Source: Marivita sp046591575 (GTDB taxonomy: Bacteria > Pseudomonadota > Alphaproteobacteria > Rhodobacterales > Rhodobacteraceae). From it: a stretch of DNA of 64,000 bases. Where the stretch lies: NCBI RefSeq assembly GCF_046591575.1, contig NZ_JBIQWA010000010.1, positions 1 to 64,000 of the forward strand. Direction: 5' to 3'. The notes beneath the pieces are model-generated. The model had not been told where the DNA came from. It made no database searches and worked only from the letters and a program-made list of their open reading frames with translations. Shown here piece by piece: positions 48,325 through 56,965 of the stretch (position 1 is the stretch's first letter; every line of letters starts with the position of its first letter). The translations under genes were made by a program, and so were the position numbers.

Positions 48325-50052
48325 ATGGCCGATACATCAGTAAACGAAGGATTGCCCGAACCCGAAGGGGTGTCAGAGGTGATCGAGACCGATTACGAGA
48401 TCGGTCAGGACAATTATGAAGGCAAGATCGGGCCGTTCCGCGTGGACATTCACAATCCGGTTTTTGTGGTCTCGGCGGTGATGATCGTGGTCTTTGTGGC
48501 CATTGCGCTGATCTTTCCCGAGGGCGCGCGCGACTCGTTTCTGGCGATGCGTAACTATATCAAAAGCCAGTTTGACTGGTTCTTTTTGATGTCGGCCAAT
48601 CTGTTTGTGATCTTTGCACTGGTTTTGATCGTGACGCCCTGGGGGTCGGTCCGGTTGGGCGGCACCGAGGCGACGCCGGATTATTCATACCCGGCGTGGT
48701 TTGCGATGCTGTTTGCAGCCGGCATGGGCATTGGCCTGATGTTTTTTGGCGTGCTTGAGCCGGTTTATTACTTTGGCACACCTTGGGGCGATCAGCCTTT
48801 GGGGGGTGAGCTTGGCATTGTGGACGGTGTGGTCATGGATGCCGCGCAGGTTGAAGCGGCGCGTCAGATGGCGATGGCCGCGACGATCTTTCACTGGGGT
48901 CTGCATCCGTGGGCCATTTATGCGATCGTGGCTTTGGCGCTGGCTTTGTTCAGCTATAACAAGGGCCTGCCGCTGACGCTTCGGTCGGCGTTCTATCCGC
49001 TTTTGGGTGAGCGCGTCTGGGGCTTCTGGGGCAATGCGATCGACACAATTGCCGCCTTTGCCACGCTGTTTGGCCTTGCCACATCGCTGGGCTTTGGGGC
49101 TACACAGGTGGCGTCGGGTCTGACAGAGGTATTCGGGTCGGGCAGCGCAGAGGATGGCACGCGCAATTTCCTGGGCTTCTTGTGGGGCAATGCGGATGGC
49201 AGCAATGACAGTTCCATGTTGCTGGTGCTGATCATCGCCTTCATCACGGCGATTGCGCTTGTGTCGGTGATGCGTGGTCTTGATGGCGGGGTGAAGGTTC
49301 TGTCCGAGATCAACATGGGATTGGCCGGTTTGTTGCTGGCCTTTGTGTTCCTTGCTGGGCCAACGCTGGCGATCCTGGGCGACTTTGTCGGGGGCCTGGG
49401 CAGCTATGCCCGCGAGATTGTGCCGCTGTCGAACCCGTTTGGGCGCGAAGACACTGGTTTCTTGCATGGCTGGACCACGTTCTACTGGGCCTGGTGGATC
49501 AGCTGGTCGCCTTTTGTTGGCATGTTCATCGCCCGTGTCAGCCGGGGCCGCACGGTGCGCGAGTTCGTGACCTGCGTGTTGCTGATCCCGTCGTTGGTCT
49601 GCGTGTTCTGGATGGCGACCTTCGGTGGTACGGCGATCAGTCAGGTGGTTGCTGGCGCAACTGACAGTGGCGTGTTCCAGAACGTCATCGCATCCTACAA
49701 GCCCGAGATTTCGCTTTTTGCGATGCTGGGTGAATTGCCGCTGGCGTCGATCACTTCGGTTCTTGCGGTGGTGCTGGTCATCATCTTCTTTGTCACCTCG
49801 TCGGATTCCGGCAGCCTTGTGATCGACACGATCACGGCAGGCGGCAAGGTGGATGCGCCTGTGTCGCAGCGGATCTTCTGGTGCATCTTTGAAGGTGCCG
49901 TGGCGGCTGTGTTGCTGCTGGGGGCTGCTGGCACGGCGGGTCTGGACAGTTTGCAGGCGATGGTGATTTCCACGGGGCTGTTCTTTACGGCGGTGCTGTT
50001 GGTCATGTGCTATGCGATTTTGCGCGGGCTGATGTCTGAACGCAGCGCGTAA
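48325..50052 (+). CDS. BCCT-family osmolyte transporter
   Basis: The 575-residue protein has 12 predicted membrane segments and BCCT signatures: the sodium-site helix FAAGMGIGLMFFGVLEPVYY, the aromatic HWGLHPWAIYAIVALALALF, and FYWAWWISWSPFVGMFIARVSRG. The glycine-rich GMGIGL motif indicates Na+-coupled uptake of a trimethylated or dimethylated osmolyte (glycine betaine, choline, carnitine or DMSP); which one cannot be read from sequence. The first 45 residues are polar and acidic. GAGGAGG precedes the ATG. A clear terminator follows. Confidence 0.93.
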   Translation: MADTSVNEGLPEPEGVSEVIETDYEIGQDNYEGKIGPFRVDIHNPVFVVSAVMIVVFVAIALIFPEGARDSFLAMRNYIKSQFDWFFLMSANLFVIFALVLIVTPWGSVRLGGTEATPDYSYPAWFAMLFAAGMGIGLMFFGVLEPVYYFGTPWGDQPLGGELGIVDGVVMDAAQVEAARQMAMAATIFHWGLHPWAIYAIVALALALFSYNKGLPLTLRSAFYPLLGERVWGFWGNAIDTIAAFATLFGLATSLGFGATQVASGLTEVFGSGSAEDGTRNFLGFLWGNADGSNDSSMLLVLIIAFITAIALVSVMRGLDGGVKVLSEINMGLAGLLLAFVFLAGPTLAILGDFVGGLGSYAREIVPLSNPFGREDTGFLHGWTTFYWAWWISWSPFVGMFIARVSRGRTVREFVTCVLLIPSLVCVFWMATFGGTAISQVVAGATDSGVFQNVIASYKPEISLFAMLGELPLASITSVLAVVLVIIFFVTSSDSGSLVIDTITAGGKVDAPVSQRIFWCIFEGAVAAVLLLGAAGTAGLDSLQAMVISTGLFFTAVLLVMCYAILRGLMSERSA

Positions 50053-50071
50053 CGCCAGGTTCATCTGTTGC

Positions 50072-50103
50072 AAAGCCCCGGGCCATTGGTCCGGGGCTTT
50101 TTT
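50072..50103 (+). terminator. Rho-independent terminator after the BCCT gene
   Basis: AAAGCCCCGG (50072-50081) pairs with CCGGGGCTTT (50091-50100) around a 9-base loop, with a run of T to 50103. Confidence 0.92.
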
Positions 50104-50167
50104 GTTGCGGTGCTTGACCTTGCTGGCGCGTGCGGGTTTGGTCGCGGCCAAAGTGAAAGGGGCAACC

Positions 50168-51367
50168 ATGCTAGACATTGATTTCGTGCGCGCGCAGTTT
50201 CCGGCTTTTTCCGAGCCGTCTTTGCAGGGGCAGGCATTTTTCGAAAATGCCGGTGGGTCGTTTACCTGTGCGCCCGTCATCGACCGGCTGACACGGTTCT
50301 ACCGCGAGCGGAAGGTTCAGCCCTATGGGCCTTATGAGGCGTCGCGACTGGCGGGCGCAGAGATGGACGAGGCCCGCACGCGGATGGCGGCGCTGTTGGG
50401 GGTGGACACGGACGAGGTGAGTTTCGGGCCATCAACCACACAGAACACCTATGTGCTGGCGCAGGCGTTCCGGCAGTTCATGCGCCCCGGCGAGGCGATT
50501 ATTGTGACCAATCAGGATCACGAGGCCAACACCGGGCCATGGCGGCGTTTGGCGGATGACGGCTTTGAGGTGCGCGAATGGTGCGTTGATCCCGAGACCG
50601 GGCATCTGGACCCGGCGGATCTAGAAAACCTGTTGGACGAAAATGTGCGATTGGTCTGTTTTCCGCATTGTTCCAATGTCGTGGGGGAAATCAACCCGGT
50701 GCTGGACATCACCGCCCTGTGCCATGCGGCGGGTGCCTTCGTCTGTGTCGACGGGGTGAGTTATGCACCGCATGGATTTGCGAATGTGGGTCAGATGGGG
50801 CCGGATATCTATCTGTTCTCAAGCTATAAAACCTATGGTCCGCATCAGGGCATCATGGTGATCCGGCGGGCGTTGGGGAATTTGTTGCCCAATCAGGGGC
50901 ATTATTTCAACGCAGGAAGCTTGTATAAACGGTTCACGCCTGCGGGTCCGGATCATGCGCAGGTCGCGGCCTGTGCCGGGATGGCCGATTATATGGACGC
51001 GCTGGGGGCGCATCACGGGGTTGAGGCCGGGGGCGTGCATGATCTGATGCGGGATCACGAGGTAAGTGTCTTGCAGCCGCTTCTGGATGCGGTGAAGGAT
51101 CGCAATTCCGTGCGCCTGATCGGGCCGTCCGACGCAGCGGTCCGCGCGCCGACGGTGGCGCTGGCGTTGACCCGTCCGGCTGCAGAGGTGGCGGCTGAGA
51201 TGGCACAGCGCGGCATCATGTGCGGCGGCGGTGATTTCTATGCTGTCCGCGCGCTTGAGGCGATGGGCGTCGATATGGACAAGGGTGTGCTGCGGTTGAG
51301 TTTTGTGCATTACACGTCCGAAGATGAGATCACGAAGCTGTTGGAGGCTTTGGACGCGGTGCTTTAG
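50168..51367 (+). CDS. Class V PLP-dependent aminotransferase
   Basis: The 399-residue protein is a class V aminotransferase (cysteine desulfurase/isopenicillin epimerase-like): FFENAGGSFTCAPVIDRL, FGPSTTQNTYVLAQAF, QDHEANTGPWRRLA, FPHCSNVVGEINPV, VDGVSYAPHGFAN, and the PLP lysine in FSSYKTYGPHQGIM. No desulfurase-type cysteine loop is seen. The specific substrate is unknown. The ATG at 50168 has AAAGG upstream; the frame is open a little further. It follows the BCCT terminator by 64 bases, so it is probably separately transcribed. Confidence 0.88.
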   Translation: MLDIDFVRAQFPAFSEPSLQGQAFFENAGGSFTCAPVIDRLTRFYRERKVQPYGPYEASRLAGAEMDEARTRMAALLGVDTDEVSFGPSTTQNTYVLAQAFRQFMRPGEAIIVTNQDHEANTGPWRRLADDGFEVREWCVDPETGHLDPADLENLLDENVRLVCFPHCSNVVGEINPVLDITALCHAAGAFVCVDGVSYAPHGFANVGQMGPDIYLFSSYKTYGPHQGIMVIRRALGNLLPNQGHYFNAGSLYKRFTPAGPDHAQVAACAGMADYMDALGAHHGVEAGGVHDLMRDHEVSVLQPLLDAVKDRNSVRLIGPSDAAVRAPTVALALTRPAAEVAAEMAQRGIMCGGGDFYAVRALEAMGVDMDKGVLRLSFVHYTSEDEITKLLEALDAVL

Positions 51368-51411
51368 GGGGCTCTGCCCCCGCGCCTTTGGCGCTCCCCC
51401 GAGATATTTTT
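51367..51411 (+). repeat. Palindromic intergenic element before the photolyase gene
   Basis: GGGGGC-TCT-GCCCCC (51367-51381) and GCGCC-TTT-GGCGC (51382-51394) are followed by TCCCCCGAGATATTTTTGA. The layout matches the element before acuI at 46521-46575. Confidence 0.55.
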
Positions 51412-51494
51412 GAAACAGAGACGCCATCGGGGTGTTTGACCTTTGCCAGTATCCCGTTAGGTCGCGGTCAAACATAGGAATGGGGACGGGCAGC

Positions 51495-52910
51495 ATGGCT
51501 GAGACAACACTGGTGTGGATACGGCGGGATTTGCGCATGAGCGATCACGCCGCTCTGGACGCGGCGGTGGCGCGCGGAGGACCTGTGATCCCGGTTTTTC
51601 TGCGGGATGATACGGTTGACGATCTGGGGGTCGCTCCGAAATGGCGGCTGGGGCTTGGGTTGGAACATTATGCCAAGGCGCTGGAGGATAAAGGCAGTCG
51701 TCTGATCTTGCGGGCGGGTGATGCGCGGGTGGTGATCCCGGCGCTGGTTGAGGAAACCGGGGCCACCGCAGTCTATTGGCAACGCGCCTATGACCCGGCG
51801 TCTGTCGCGCGCGATACAGATGTGAAAGCGGCGTTGAAAGAGGCCGGGGTTGAGGCGCAGAGCTTTGCCGGGCATGTGATGTTTGAGCCTTGGACCGTGG
51901 AAACCAAGCAGGGCGGGTTTTACAAGGTCTATACGCCGTTCTGGAAATCGGTGCGCGGCAATGATGTGCCCGAAGCTTTGGCGGCCCCTGCATCCATCCC
52001 TGCGCCTGCGAACTGGCCGGACAGCGACAGCTCGTCGGATTGGGCGCTTGGGGCGGCGATGGATCGGGGGGCCGATGTGGTGCGGCCCTTTGTTCAATTG
52101 GGAGAGGTGGCGGCCCAGGCGCGGCTGGGGGCGTTTGTTGCATCGAAGGTTGCGGATTATGACACGACCCGCGATTTGCCTGCGGTCGATGGGACGTCCT
52201 GTCTTTCGGAAAACCTGGCCTTGGGAGAGATCAGCCCGGCGCAGTGTTGGCATGCGGGCCAGCGTGCGATGGAGGAGGGCAAGGCCGGGGCGGAGACGTT
52301 CCTCAAGGAACTGGTCTGGCGCGAGTTTGCCTATCATCTGATGTGGCACACGCCGCGCATTCTGGACGACAACTGGCGCGAGGACTGGGCTGCGTTCCCG
52401 TGGAACGAGGATGAACGCAAAGCCGAGGTCAAGGCCTGGAAACAGGGGCGCACCGGGATCAGATTTGTCGATGCGGCCATGCGCGAGATGTATGTGACCG
52501 GACGCATGCACAACCGGGGGCGCATGATTGTTGCATCCTATCTGTGCAAACATCTGATGTGCCACTGGAAAATAGGGCTAAAATGGTTTGAAGACTGTTT
52601 GATCGACTGGGACCCTGCGTCAAATGCCATGGGCTGGCAGTGGTCAGCCGGGTCGGGCCCGGATGCGACGCCCTATTTCAGGGTGTTCAACCCGGTCACG
52701 CAGCTGGATAAATTCGACAAGGACCGTGCCTATGTGGGCCGCTGGATCGCCGAAGGCTATCAGACCCCGCATGAGGATGCGTTGGCCTATTTCGAGGCCA
52801 TCCCCAGATCCTGGGGCATGTCTGCCGATGCGGATTACCCGGCACCTATCGTGTCAGCCGAGGATGGTCGTGCCCGGGCGTTGGAGGCCTATGAGACCCG
52901 GGATTTCTGA
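51495..52910 (+). CDS. phr: Deoxyribodipyrimidine photolyase
   Basis: The 471-residue protein is a cryptochrome/photolyase family member: N-terminal Rossmann-like domain (LVWIRRDLRMSDHAALDAAV), then the FAD-binding domain with REFAYHLMWHTP, NRGRMIVASYLCKHLM and the WDPASNAMGWQWSAGSGPDA signature. It uses light to split cyclobutane pyrimidine dimers. The ATG at 51495 is set by the family N-terminus. A cyclopropane-fatty-acid synthase gene follows at 53084; the phr-cfa pairing occurs in singlet-oxygen-responsive regulons of related bacteria. Confidence 0.93.
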   Translation: MAETTLVWIRRDLRMSDHAALDAAVARGGPVIPVFLRDDTVDDLGVAPKWRLGLGLEHYAKALEDKGSRLILRAGDARVVIPALVEETGATAVYWQRAYDPASVARDTDVKAALKEAGVEAQSFAGHVMFEPWTVETKQGGFYKVYTPFWKSVRGNDVPEALAAPASIPAPANWPDSDSSSDWALGAAMDRGADVVRPFVQLGEVAAQARLGAFVASKVADYDTTRDLPAVDGTSCLSENLALGEISPAQCWHAGQRAMEEGKAGAETFLKELVWREFAYHLMWHTPRILDDNWREDWAAFPWNEDERKAEVKAWKQGRTGIRFVDAAMREMYVTGRMHNRGRMIVASYLCKHLMCHWKIGLKWFEDCLIDWDPASNAMGWQWSAGSGPDATPYFRVFNPVTQLDKFDKDRAYVGRWIAEGYQTPHEDALAYFEAIPRSWGMSADADYPAPIVSAEDGRARALEAYETRDF

Positions 52911-53083
52911 TGGCGCATGTCGGGCCATTTCCAGAGGTGTCGGCGCAGCAAGATGTGTGATTTCCGCACCTTATCTGTGATCACCTCTTGCCTTCGGCGT
53001 CCTGACGCTAGGTTGCGTTAACACTTGCCTGAGCATGTTTGCTCTTGATAGGTGTCACGCCAACCAGACAGCGGAAGCTCTGC

Positions 53084-54292
53084 ATGATCCTGACGACACT
53101 CGACGACCAATCCGATTTGCCGCGCTATTTTGCGCAAATGTTTGCGATGGCGCACAAGCTTCGGAAGGGGCGTGTGGATTTCATTTTACCCGATGGCCGC
53201 CATTTCCGGGCCGAAGGTGCCGAACCGGGGCCGGTGGCCGAGGTGCATGTTCACAATACGGATCTGTTCGCGCGGCTGATCCGTGATGGGGATCTGGGGT
53301 TCAGTGATGCCTATCTTGAAGGATGGTGGAGCACACCGGACCTGCAGGCCTTTATGGATTTCGTGCATGGTGACAATAACGAAGTCTATGACGGGTTTCC
53401 GGGGATGAACCTGGTGCGCTGGTACGAACAGCTGCGGTTCTGGTTGCAGTCCAATACCAAACGTCAGGCGAAAAAGAACATCAGCTACCATTACGATTTG
53501 GGCAATGAGTTTTACGCATTGTGGCTGGATGACACGATGACCTATTCCTCTGCGTTGTTCGAAACCGGACAGGAAAGCACCGAGAAGGCGCAGATCGCTA
53601 AATATGCCAGCATGGTGGACCAGATGGGGGCCCAGCCCGGTGATCATGTGCTGGAAATTGGCTGTGGATGGGGCGGTTTCGCGGAATACGCCGCCCGGGA
53701 ACGCGGGCTTCAGGTGACGGGTCTGACCATCAGCCAGGAGCAATACAATTACGCCGTGGACCGGATTGCCAAGGCAGGCTTGTCGGATCGTGTGACGTTT
53801 AAGCTGCAGGATTACCGCGACGAAACCGGCCAATATGACGGCATTGCGTCGATTGAAATGTTCGAAGCGGTGGGGCAGAAATACTGGCCGACCTATTTCA
53901 CCTCGGTCAAAAATTGCCTGAAACCGGGTAAGAACGCGACGCTTCAGATTATCACCGTCGAAGATGCGCGCTGGGAAATTTACAACCGGGGCGTTGATTT
54001 CATTCAGAAATATATCTTCCCGGGTGGAATGCTTCCCAGTCCTTCTGTGCTTAGGGCCGAGATCGAACGCGCCGGTTTAAGTGTTGCGCGCTCTGTCGAA
54101 TTTGGCGAAAGCTATAGCCAGACCCTGCGTCGGTGGCATGAAACCTTTAACGAAAAATGGGATCAGGTGGCCAAGCTTGGGTTTGACGACCGGTTCCGGC
54201 GGATGTGGAATTTTTACCTGACCTCTTGCGCGTCGACATTTCATAGCGGAAACTGCGATGTAACGCAGATAACCATTACGAGACCCGCCTGA
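53084..54292 (+). CDS. cfa: Cyclopropane-fatty-acyl-phospholipid synthase
   Basis: The 402-residue protein has an N-terminal lipid-binding domain (about 1-120, with SDAYLEGWWSTPDLQAFMDF) and a SAM-dependent methyltransferase domain: YHYDLGNEFYALWLDDTMTY, VLEIGCGWGGFAEYA, GLTISQEQYNYAVDR, IEMFEAVGQKYWPTYF. It transfers a methylene group to double bonds of membrane phospholipids. GGAAG lies about 8 bases upstream of the ATG at 53084. The following trgA gene starts 1 base after its stop. Confidence 0.93.
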   Translation: MILTTLDDQSDLPRYFAQMFAMAHKLRKGRVDFILPDGRHFRAEGAEPGPVAEVHVHNTDLFARLIRDGDLGFSDAYLEGWWSTPDLQAFMDFVHGDNNEVYDGFPGMNLVRWYEQLRFWLQSNTKRQAKKNISYHYDLGNEFYALWLDDTMTYSSALFETGQESTEKAQIAKYASMVDQMGAQPGDHVLEIGCGWGGFAEYAARERGLQVTGLTISQEQYNYAVDRIAKAGLSDRVTFKLQDYRDETGQYDGIASIEMFEAVGQKYWPTYFTSVKNCLKPGKNATLQIITVEDARWEIYNRGVDFIQKYIFPGGMLPSPSVLRAEIERAGLSVARSVEFGESYSQTLRRWHETFNEKWDQVAKLGFDDRFRRMWNFYLTSCASTFHSGNCDVTQITITRPA

Positions 54293-54293
54293 C

Positions 54294-54734
54294 ATGCCCA
54301 CGGCCGCCAAAACGATCGCAGCGTTGTGTTTGGCGGCTTTGGGATATGTGTCGTCGGAATTGGTGAAAACGCTTCTTCCTGAAATCACGAATTTCGGCAA
54401 TTTTTCGATCTTCAACGCAGCTTTGGGTGGTGTTGTGGGCTGGTTCGTCGTGGGCAGCCGCGCCGGACGTGGAACGCGGGATGCTGTTGGTAACGGCATA
54501 ACGGGGGTTGCGGCGCTGATCTTTTGGGCGTTGTTCCTGCATGCCTGTTACGAAATGTTCCAATTGTCGATGAAGCGGCGTTACGATGGTCCGGTCGAGG
54601 CCTTTGCGGCGATCTTCGAGATTGGCATTGAATACGGCACAGTTCTGGTCAACCCGATGATGCTGGTTTTGTTTTTGATTGGGGCTTTGGTGACCGGGTA
54701 TTTAACGGAATTTGTATCCCGGCGCTGGAAATAG
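54294..54734 (+). CDS. trgA: TrgA-like membrane protein (tellurite-resistance locus)
   Basis: The 146-residue protein has about four membrane segments (KTIAALCLAALGYVSSELVK, FNAALGGVVGWFVVGSRAG, GNGITGVAALIFWALFLHA, MMLVLFLIGALVTGYLTEF) and matches the TrgA family. In Rhodobacter sphaeroides trgAB with the adjacent cysK contributes to tellurite resistance, and the same order is seen here. It begins 1 base after cfa, so transcription from cfa onward is likely. The molecular action of TrgA is unknown. Confidence 0.88.
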   Translation: MPTAAKTIAALCLAALGYVSSELVKTLLPEITNFGNFSIFNAALGGVVGWFVVGSRAGRGTRDAVGNGITGVAALIFWALFLHACYEMFQLSMKRRYDGPVEAFAAIFEIGIEYGTVLVNPMMLVLFLIGALVTGYLTEFVSRRWK

Positions 54735-54740
54735 CGCGTT

Positions 54741-55877
54741 TTGGCTGCGTTTTTTTTCTATGGAACGCTGTGTCATGCGCCATTGCTTGCCGCAGTTCTG
54801 GGGCTGCCCGAGGCGGACCTGAAACCGCGTTTGGCGGCGGCAACATTGCCGGATCACCGCGTGTCTTGGGTCAAGAACGAAGCGTATCCAATGATCGAAC
54901 ACTGCCCCGGAGAGCAGGCTGTTGGGGTTTTGTTGTCAGATGTCAGCCCGGATGAAGAAGCGCGGCTAAGCTATTATGAAGGCGCGTTTTCCTATCGTCT
55001 GGAAGACGTGAAGGTTGCGGCGTTCGGAACCTCCGTCAAAGCGGTCTGTTATTTCCCGGTCACATCTGGGCAGACACGTGGTGCGCCGTGGGTGTTGCAG
55101 GACTGGGCCACCGTCTGGGGCGACATGGCCGAGGGCTCGGCGCGCGATGTCATGGCACGGCGCGCGCGCTATGATGCTGACACCGTTGGCGCATTGTTTC
55201 CGTTCTTGATGGCGCGTCACTGGGCGCGAAAAATGGCGCGGCACACTCCGCCTGCGAACACCCTTCGGCACGCGCCCGGGCCAGACGACGTTACCATGCA
55301 TGCGCGTTTGCCGGGCTATCGGGGATTTTTTGATCTGGCGGAGTTTCGGCTTGATCACAAGCGGTTTGATGGCAGCCGCAGTCCCGAGGTGGTGCGCGAA
55401 GCCTTTTTGGCCTTCGATGCCGCGCTGGTGTTGCCCTATGATCCGGTTCTGGATCAGGTGTTGTTGATCGAGCAGCTTCGCTATGGCCCGCTTTTGCGCG
55501 ACGATCCGAACCCGTGGGTGTTCGAGCCGATCGCCGGTCTGGTTGATGCCGGTGAAGACCCCGCCGATACCGCTCGTCGCGAGGCGGTGGAAGAGGCGGG
55601 ACTGGAACTGGGACCGCTAGAGCTGATGACACGGGTCTATGCATCGCCAGGCTACTCGACCGAGTTTTTCCATTGTTATCTGTCTGTTTGTGACTTGTCC
55701 GGTGTCACGTCATCGGTTGGCGGGCTGTTGTCCGAGCATGAGGATATTCGCAGTCATGTGCTGTCATTTGACGGGGCCATGGACCTGATCAAAACCGGTG
55801 AAATCAATGCTGGACCGTTGGTGATGATGCTGTACTGGCTTATGGCACATCGCGCCGGTTTGCGGGCGGATGCTTGA
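54741..55877 (+). CDS. trgB: TrgB-like gamma-glutamylcyclotransferase/NUDIX fusion
   Basis: The 378-residue protein joins two domains. Residues 1-130 are gamma-glutamylcyclotransferase-like (FFFYGTLCHAPLL, then AVGVLLSDVSPDEEARLSYY). Residues about 190-370 are NUDIX, with an intact box GLVDAGEDPADTARREAVEE, followed by AG, and ADP-ribose-pyrophosphatase-like flanks (VLLIEQLRYGP, GYSTEFFHCYLSVCDL). The N-terminal glycine loop needs the TTG at 54741 as start; there is no nearby ATG. It lies 6 bases behind trgA and overlaps nothing. Substrates are probably a gamma-glutamyl compound and a nucleoside diphosphate derivative; the family link to tellurite resistance is established, the reactions are not. 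Confidence 0.88.
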   Translation: MAAFFFYGTLCHAPLLAAVLGLPEADLKPRLAAATLPDHRVSWVKNEAYPMIEHCPGEQAVGVLLSDVSPDEEARLSYYEGAFSYRLEDVKVAAFGTSVKAVCYFPVTSGQTRGAPWVLQDWATVWGDMAEGSARDVMARRARYDADTVGALFPFLMARHWARKMARHTPPANTLRHAPGPDDVTMHARLPGYRGFFDLAEFRLDHKRFDGSRSPEVVREAFLAFDAALVLPYDPVLDQVLLIEQLRYGPLLRDDPNPWVFEPIAGLVDAGEDPADTARREAVEEAGLELGPLELMTRVYASPGYSTEFFHCYLSVCDLSGVTSSVGGLLSEHEDIRSHVLSFDGAMDLIKTGEINAGPLVMMLYWLMAHRAGLRADA

Positions 55878-55930
55878 GTTTCGCGCCTGTGACCCCTACA
55901 CCCAAGGGCAACCAAAGTGATGAGGGTACA

Positions 55931-56965
55931 ATGCGTTTCGCAGGCGAACTGGCCGAGGCTGTCGGCAACACTCCGTTGATCAAACTTCGCAAGGCCAGCG
56001 CGCTGACCGGGTGTACCATTCTGGGCAAGGCCGAGTTTATGAATCCGGGCCAGTCGGTAAAGGATCGCGCCGCGCTTTACATGATCAAAGATGCGGTAGA
56101 GGCGGGGCAGCTGAAACCCGGAGGCACCATTGTCGAAGGGACCGCAGGCAACACCGGCATCGGGCTTGCCTTGGTTGGGGCGTCCATGGGGTTCAAGACA
56201 ATTATCGTCATCCCAGAGACGCAAAGCCAGGAAAAGAAAGACATGTTGCGGCTTGCCGGGGCAGAGCTGGTGGAAGTGCCGGCTGTGCCGTACCGCAACC
56301 CGAACAATTACGTGCGGTATTCCGGGCGGCTTGCCGCAGAGATCGCCAGGACCGCCCCGAATGGCGCGATCTGGGCAAATCAGTTCGACAATGTTGCCAA
56401 TCGGCGCGCGCATGTGGAAACCACGGCACCGGAAATTTGGGAACAGACCGACGGCAAGGTAGATGGATTTGTCTGCGCTGTGGGCTCAGGCGGAACGCTT
56501 GCCGGTGTGGCACAGGTTTTACAGCCCAAAGGCGTCAAGATCGGCATTGCCGATCCATTGGGCTCTGCGCTGTATTCGTTCTATACGACGGGCGAATTTG
56601 CAGCGACCGGTGGGTCCATCACCGAAGGGATCGGTCAGGGGCGCATCACGGCCAACCTCGAAGGGTTCACACCGGATTTCACCTATCAGATCCCGGACGA
56701 CGAAGCCTTGCCCCTTGTCTTTGATCTTTTGGCGGATGAAGGGTTGTGCCTTGGCGGATCGTCCGGCGTGAATCTGGCGGGCGCGATACGGTTGGCCAAA
56801 GACCTTGGGCCGGGCCATACAATCGTGACCATTCTATGTGACTACGGCACGCGCTATCAGTCCAAGCTGTTCAATCCCGCCTTCCTGCGGGACAAAGACT
56901 TGCCTGTGCCAGACTGGCTCGAAGCGCAGGCCAGCGCAGTTCCGGACGTTTTTGAGGACGCATGA
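55931..56965 (+). CDS. cysK: Cysteine synthase A
   Basis: The 344-residue protein is an O-acetylserine (thiol) lyase: NTPLIKLRKAS, the PLP lysine K44 in GQSVKDRAALYM, the substrate loop VEGTAGNTGIGLAL, and the phosphate-binding VGSGGTLAGVAQVL. It makes cysteine from O-acetylserine and sulfide. GAGGG precedes the ATG at 55931, which the family N-terminus favours over the TTG at 55874. The C-terminus is about 25 residues longer than in E. coli CysK. It follows trgB and overlaps the MscS gene by 4 bases. Its position in the trg locus fits the link between thiol supply and tellurite tolerance. Confidence 0.93.
   Translation: MRFAGELAEAVGNTPLIKLRKASALTGCTILGKAEFMNPGQSVKDRAALYMIKDAVEAGQLKPGGTIVEGTAGNTGIGLALVGASMGFKTIIVIPETQSQEKKDMLRLAGAELVEVPAVPYRNPNNYVRYSGRLAAEIARTAPNGAIWANQFDNVANRRAHVETTAPEIWEQTDGKVDGFVCAVGSGGTLAGVAQVLQPKGVKIGIADPLGSALYSFYTTGEFAATGGSITEGIGQGRITANLEGFTPDFTYQIPDDEALPLVFDLLADEGLCLGGSSGVNLAGAIRLAKDLGPGHTIVTILCDYGTRYQSKLFNPAFLRDKDLPVPDWLEAQASAVPDVFEDA

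Noticed and set aside
48685..50280. Leftward 531-codon frame opposite the BCCT transporter
   Set aside because: It is an antisense shadow of the transporter gene, rich in His, Gln and Arg and without motifs.
52978..53020. TGATCA upstream of cfa as an ECF sigma (RpoE-type) promoter
   Set aside because: The -35-like TGATC is not followed at proper spacing by the TAAGA-type -10 element, so the match is too weak.
56340..56410. Another copy of the AATTGGCAAC motif (as its complement) near 56390
   Set aside because: It lies inside cysK and matches only part of the motif, so it is probably chance.
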